DNA of 19,071 nt from NCBI GenBank assembly GCA_903870955.1, contig CAIQEX010000370.1:1-19071 (forward strand). Direction: 5' to 3'. Shown in pieces: positions 16,320 to 19,071 of this stretch. Each line of letters starts with the position of its first letter. Position 1 is the first letter of the stretch. The DNA is from an uncultured beta proteobacterium. GTDB lineage: Bacteria > Pseudomonadota > Gammaproteobacteria > Burkholderiales > Burkholderiaceae_C. A model generated the notes under the pieces. That model made no database searches and had not been told where the DNA came from. It saw only the letters and a program-made list of their open reading frames with translations. The position numbers and the translations under genes are program-made.

Positions 16320-16882
16320 TGACCGCATTACCCCACGCCCGCGTGACGCAGTTGGAGCAGGTGTTTGCGCACATCGGCGCGACCCGCATGCAGGGCGTGC
16401 CGGTGTTGAACCAGGCATTGCGCGTGCAGGCTGTCGGGTTTGAACGGGTCACCGAGGGCGATGCGCAGGTGCTCCAGGGCATTTTGATCACGCCCTGGTT
16501 TATGAACCTGCTGCGTGTGCCTTTGCGGTCCGACGCCTCAACTGCACTGGCCCCCGGCAGCAAGCGTAGCCATGTGTGTGGCGGCCAACTGTTTGAGTTC
16601 ATCGCCGGCCAGGAAGACGCCCTCGGGTGCTTTGAGGCCTGCTCGCTGTTCTCGCCGATGTTTGAGTTCGCCGACCAAGCCGGCGCTGTGTCCACGGCCA
16701 CCGAGATTCTGAAACTCTTGCGCACGCCCCCCGCCGAGAGTGCTCCGGTCAAACCAGCGGCACCGGTTGCGGTTGCCGTTGCCGTTGCCGCTGCCATTAC
16801 CGTTTCTCATGCAGACGCACCGAGCGTGCCCAGCCGCCGCGGCTTCTTGCTGGGCCGTACGCGACCGGGCGCAGCACCATGA
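16319..16882 (+). CDS. hupJ: HybE-family hydrogenase assembly chaperone
   Basis: A 187-residue protein of the HupJ/HybE family. The core is residues 1-140, with ITPWFMNLLRVP at about 60, FEFIAGQ near 95 and LGCFEACSLFSPMFEFAD at 105-125. HybE in E. coli is a chaperone for the hydrogenase-2 precursor and binds the small-subunit Tat signal. The C-terminal part is unusual: an Ala/Val repeat (about 149-162), then SRRGFLLG (172-179), which resembles a twin-arginine core although it is at the wrong end. The ATG overlaps the hupI stop and its end overlaps the hupK start by 4 bases. Confidence 0.9.
   Translation: MTALPHARVTQLEQVFAHIGATRMQGVPVLNQALRVQAVGFERVTEGDAQVLQGILITPWFMNLLRVPLRSDASTALAPGSKRSHVCGGQLFEFIAGQEDALGCFEACSLFSPMFEFADQAGAVSTATEILKLLRTPPAESAPVKPAAPVAVAVAVAAAITVSHADAPSVPSRRGFLLGRTRPGAAP
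16766..16795 (+). repeat. Hexanucleotide repeat in hupJ
   Basis: Five units of GTTGCN-like sequence (GTTGCG, three GTTGCC, then GCTGCC) encode alternating Val-Ala in the linker of HupJ. Six-base units can vary in number without breaking the frame. Confidence 0.7.
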
Positions 16883-17997
16883 GTCAAACGGGCGTCAGCA
16901 CAAGCAATGCTTCCAGCGCGGTCAACGGCTTGGCTGCGTTGGCTGGGCACTTTGTGCTGCAGCCGGGCCAGCGCGCGGTCATTGTTGGCACGCGCCCGAT
17001 TGCCGCAGCGGGCCTGCTGAGTCAACTCCTCAAAGGCCAGCGCTTTGCCGCCACACAAGCCCGGCTCGGCCACGTGTTTACGCTGTGCGCGCATGCGCAC
17101 CAGCGCGCGTGTGCCTTGGCCTTTGCCGCCACGCCCCAACCGCTGGCGCTGCTGCGTTGGGAAACCGCCCGCGACCACCTGCGCACCATCGCGTTGGAGT
17201 GGCCAGAGCGCCTAGGCGAGCCCGCGTTGCAAAGCCAAGCCATGAACTGGCTGCGCAGTTGCCCCTTACCCTTGGCCGCCGCCCAACAACCGTCCGTGAA
17301 TGCGGTCTGGAAAGGTCTCGCCGCGCTGCGCGACTGGCTGGCACAGGACGCCAGCTTTCCGGCGCAATGCCTGGCCCTCTGGACCGCAAGAGGCAAAGGA
17401 CTGTCGACGCCCCTGCGACCCCTCGATGTGCTGAACGCCGACGCAGCCATCCAGCAACAACAATTGCGCGAGTTGGGCGAGGCCATCGCCACCCACCCGG
17501 ACTTCACGCACAGCCCGCAGTGGCAGGGTGGCTGCGCCGAAACCGGCCCTTGGACCCGTCTGCGCCACGCGCACCCAGCCGTCGCCACACCAGAGTTCAG
17601 CGCCTGGGCGCGGCTGGAAGCCCGTTGGCAGGAACTGTTGGACATCGCCTCCTCCCCCGCCCTGGCCGACGACGCCACCCACGACCCGCTGCTGAGCAGC
17701 GGCGCATTGGCTTTGGGCGACGGCCAGACGATTGCCTGGTGTGAAATGGCGCGCGGCCTGCTCGTGCACTGGGTTCAGCTGGATGACTCCGGCGCGGTTG
17801 CACAATACCGTGTGCTCGCACCCACCGAATGGAACTTTCACCCGCAAGGCGCCTTGGCGTTGGCCCTGGCTGCGCACGCGCCGCAGGACGTCCACGCGGC
17901 GCACACGCTGGCCGCAGCCTTCGACCCGTGCGTGGCATGCAGCGTAGCCCAACCCACTGCAAAAGACGCCCCGCAAGAGAAGGCTAGCCATGCATGA
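16879..17997 (+). CDS. hupK: HupK, degenerate large-subunit-like maturation factor
   Basis: A 372-residue protein of the HupK family, which resembles a shortened hydrogenase large subunit. It keeps the C-terminal FDPCVAC (C351, C354) followed by an 18-residue tail without the STH cleavage site. At the N-terminal metal site only one ligand is left: LCAHAH aligns with the second cysteine of [10 protein letters not shown] (C70 for C77, H74 for H81), and the first is missing. HupK is thought to serve as a scaffold or relay for the Fe(CN)2CO group, needed only by some uptake hydrogenases. The start overlaps hupJ by 4 bases and the end overlaps hypA by 8. Confidence 0.9.
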   Translation: MSQTGVSTSNASSAVNGLAALAGHFVLQPGQRAVIVGTRPIAAAGLLSQLLKGQRFAATQARLGHVFTLCAHAHQRACALAFAATPQPLALLRWETARDHLRTIALEWPERLGEPALQSQAMNWLRSCPLPLAAAQQPSVNAVWKGLAALRDWLAQDASFPAQCLALWTARGKGLSTPLRPLDVLNADAAIQQQQLRELGEAIATHPDFTHSPQWQGGCAETGPWTRLRHAHPAVATPEFSAWARLEARWQELLDIASSPALADDATHDPLLSSGALALGDGQTIAWCEMARGLLVHWVQLDDSGAVAQYRVLAPTEWNFHPQGALALALAAHAPQDVHAAHTLAAAFDPCVACSVAQPTAKDAPQEKASHA

Positions 17998-18331
17998 AGT
18001 CAGCCTGGCCGGGGGCATTCTGCAGGTGGTGGAGCAGACCCGTGCGCGCGACCCGTTTGAGCGCGTCACCCACCTGCGACTGCAGGCCGGTGCGCTGGCC
18101 GGTGTGGAACTGTCTGCGCTGCGCTTTGCGCTGGAGTCGCTGGCGCCCGGCACGATTCTGGAGGGCGCGCAGATCGATATCGACGAGCAACCCGGCACGG
18201 CCTGGTGCATGCAGTGCAGCCAGAGTGTTCCCATTTTTACGCGGTTGGACCTGTGCCCTCTGTGTGAGGGCGCGCAGTTGCAGCCCACCGGCGGCACCGA
18301 TCTCAAGGTGGTGGATTTGCGTGTTGTTTGA
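17990..18331 (+). CDS. hypA: Nickel metallochaperone HypA
   Basis: A 113-residue HypA. The nickel site is the N-terminal M-H2-E3, so the exact ATG is certain; AAGG lies 6 bases before it. The structural zinc is held by C73-MQ-C76 and C89-PL-C92. It works with HypB to deliver Ni2+ to HupL. The start overlaps the end of hupK by 8 bases, pointing to translational coupling. Confidence 0.97.
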   Translation: MHEVSLAGGILQVVEQTRARDPFERVTHLRLQAGALAGVELSALRFALESLAPGTILEGAQIDIDEQPGTAWCMQCSQSVPIFTRLDLCPLCEGAQLQPTGGTDLKVVDLRVV

Positions 18332-18375
18332 ACCCACCCTTTCAATCAAAATCAAAAGACCTTCAGGAGACTTTC

Positions 18376-19071
18376 ATGTGCGTTGTTTGTGGTTGCAGTA
18401 ATCCCGGCGAAGTAGCCGTGGCGACAGAACCCCAGGTCCATCCCCATACCGGGGACCTGCATTTTGGTGCCGGTGCGGCCAAGGTTTCGGTGCCCGGCAT
18501 GAGCCAGGAACGCGCCATCCAGATCGAGGTCGATGTGCTCGGTGCCAACAAGGCCGTGGCGCAACAAAACCGGGCCCACTTTGCATCGCACGGTGTCAGC
18601 GCCTTCAACCTGGTGTCGAGCCCCGGCTCCGGCAAAACCACCCTGCTGTGTGCCAGCATCGAGGCGCTGCGCAAACGCGCGCCGGGTCTGCCGGTGGCGG
18701 TGATCGAGGGCGACCAGCAAACCAGCTTTGACGCCGACCGCATCCGCGCCACCGGTGCCCCTGCGATTCAGGTGAACACCGGCAAGGGCTGCCATCTGGA
18801 TGCCCCAATGGTGGCGCGCGCCTTTGGCCAGTTGGACTTGCATGCGGGAGCGCATATGCACGCGCATGACCATGCGCATGGCGAGGCACACAGCCACTCC
18901 CATGCGGAGGCCCATGGGCACTCGCATGACCACGAACATGAGCACGCCGCCCAGGCGATTCTGTTTATCGAAAACGTCGGCAACCTGGTGTGCCCGGCGA
19001 TGTGGGATCTGGGTGAGGATGCCAAGGTCGTCATCCTGTCGGTGACCGAGGGCGAGGACAAACCGCTCAAA
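18376..19071 (+). CDS. hypB: Nickel-inserting GTPase HypB, 3' end beyond window
   Basis: The first 232 residues are present without a stop at the window edge. N-terminal C2-VV-C5-G-C7 is the high-affinity nickel motif. The P-loop is SPGSGKTTL (82-90). The dimer-interface metal site is C139-H140 and C206 (NLVC). Between them, after QLDL (155), is an insertion at about 156-190 with 15 histidines, just before ILFIENVGN. Histidine-rich stretches in HypB normally follow the N-terminus, whereas here residues 8-70 have few histidines. AGGAG (18365-18369) precedes the ATG. The protein hydrolyses GTP to load nickel from HypA into HupL. Roughly the last quarter is missing. Confidence 0.97.
   Translation, partial: MCVVCGCSNPGEVAVATEPQVHPHTGDLHFGAGAAKVSVPGMSQERAIQIEVDVLGANKAVAQQNRAHFASHGVSAFNLVSSPGSGKTTLLCASIEALRKRAPGLPVAVIEGDQQTSFDADRIRATGAPAIQVNTGKGCHLDAPMVARAFGQLDLHAGAHMHAHDHAHGEAHSHSHAEAHGHSHDHEHEHAAQAILFIENVGNLVCPAMWDLGEDAKVVILSVTEGEDKPLK

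Noticed and set aside
16766..16795. Phase-variable on/off switch in hupJ
   Set aside because: Six-base units keep the reading frame, so gain or loss would not switch the gene off.
16740..17744. Plus-strand open frame of about 334 codons over hupJ/hupK
   Set aside because: Arg/Pro/Ala-rich out-of-frame reading of the two recognised genes.
17266..18345. Reverse-strand open frame opposite hupK/hypA
   Set aside because: Antisense to conserved genes with exact metal-binding motifs.

Overview
The window looks like a chromosomal segment of a Burkholderiales betaproteobacterium, most likely Comamonadaceae (Rhodoferax/Polaromonas/Hydrogenophaga-like). This rests on gene content, the high GC of the hydrogenase half and the character of the hup proteins; the genus is an inference from memory of the families, not a database result.

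Left part (1-8254): signalling genes. A small PQ-loop-like membrane protein (142-621) overlaps an ECF sigma factor (578-1132). The sigma factor is followed by a membrane-anchored Ser/Thr kinase with a long repeat-rich C-terminus (1212-3977). The sigma factor carries Thr-Thr-Ser where most ECF factors have an acidic region-2.2 motif, which fits a kinase-activated sigma factor. Next comes a PilJ-sensor diguanylate cyclase (4076-5170), and convergent to it a large HAMP/PAS methyl-accepting chemotaxis protein (8254-5267, minus).

Middle (8255-8814): a 560-bp AT-richer divergent intergenic region. It holds a run of inverted repeats and an FNR-like box (8702-8715) upstream of the hydrogenase genes, and is the likely control region for both directions.

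Right part (8815-19071): one long plus-strand operon for an uptake [NiFe]-hydrogenase: hupS, hupL, hupE, hupC, a HigA-type HTH gene, hupD, hupF, hupG, hupH, hupI, hupJ, hupK, hypA and the start of hypB, which runs off the window. Spacing is tight with several start/stop overlaps, and no convincing internal terminator was seen. HupS has the extra cysteines (C61 and C162) that mark the oxygen-tolerant group 1d enzymes with a 4Fe-3S proximal cluster. HupS/HupL is the catalytic dimer, Tat-exported and membrane-anchored, and HupC passes electrons to quinone. HupE is a nickel permease, HupD cleaves the HupL tail, HupF/G/H/I/J/K assist maturation, and HypA/HypB insert nickel.

Most unusual points: the HigA-like gene with no visible toxin between hupC and hupD; hupE placed between hupL and hupC; a 15-histidine insertion inside the GTPase domain of HypB, between its metal-binding residues; a Tat-like SRRGFLL motif at the C-terminus of HupJ; and the palindrome array before hupS. 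I saw no CRISPR array, insertion sequence, rRNA or tRNA.
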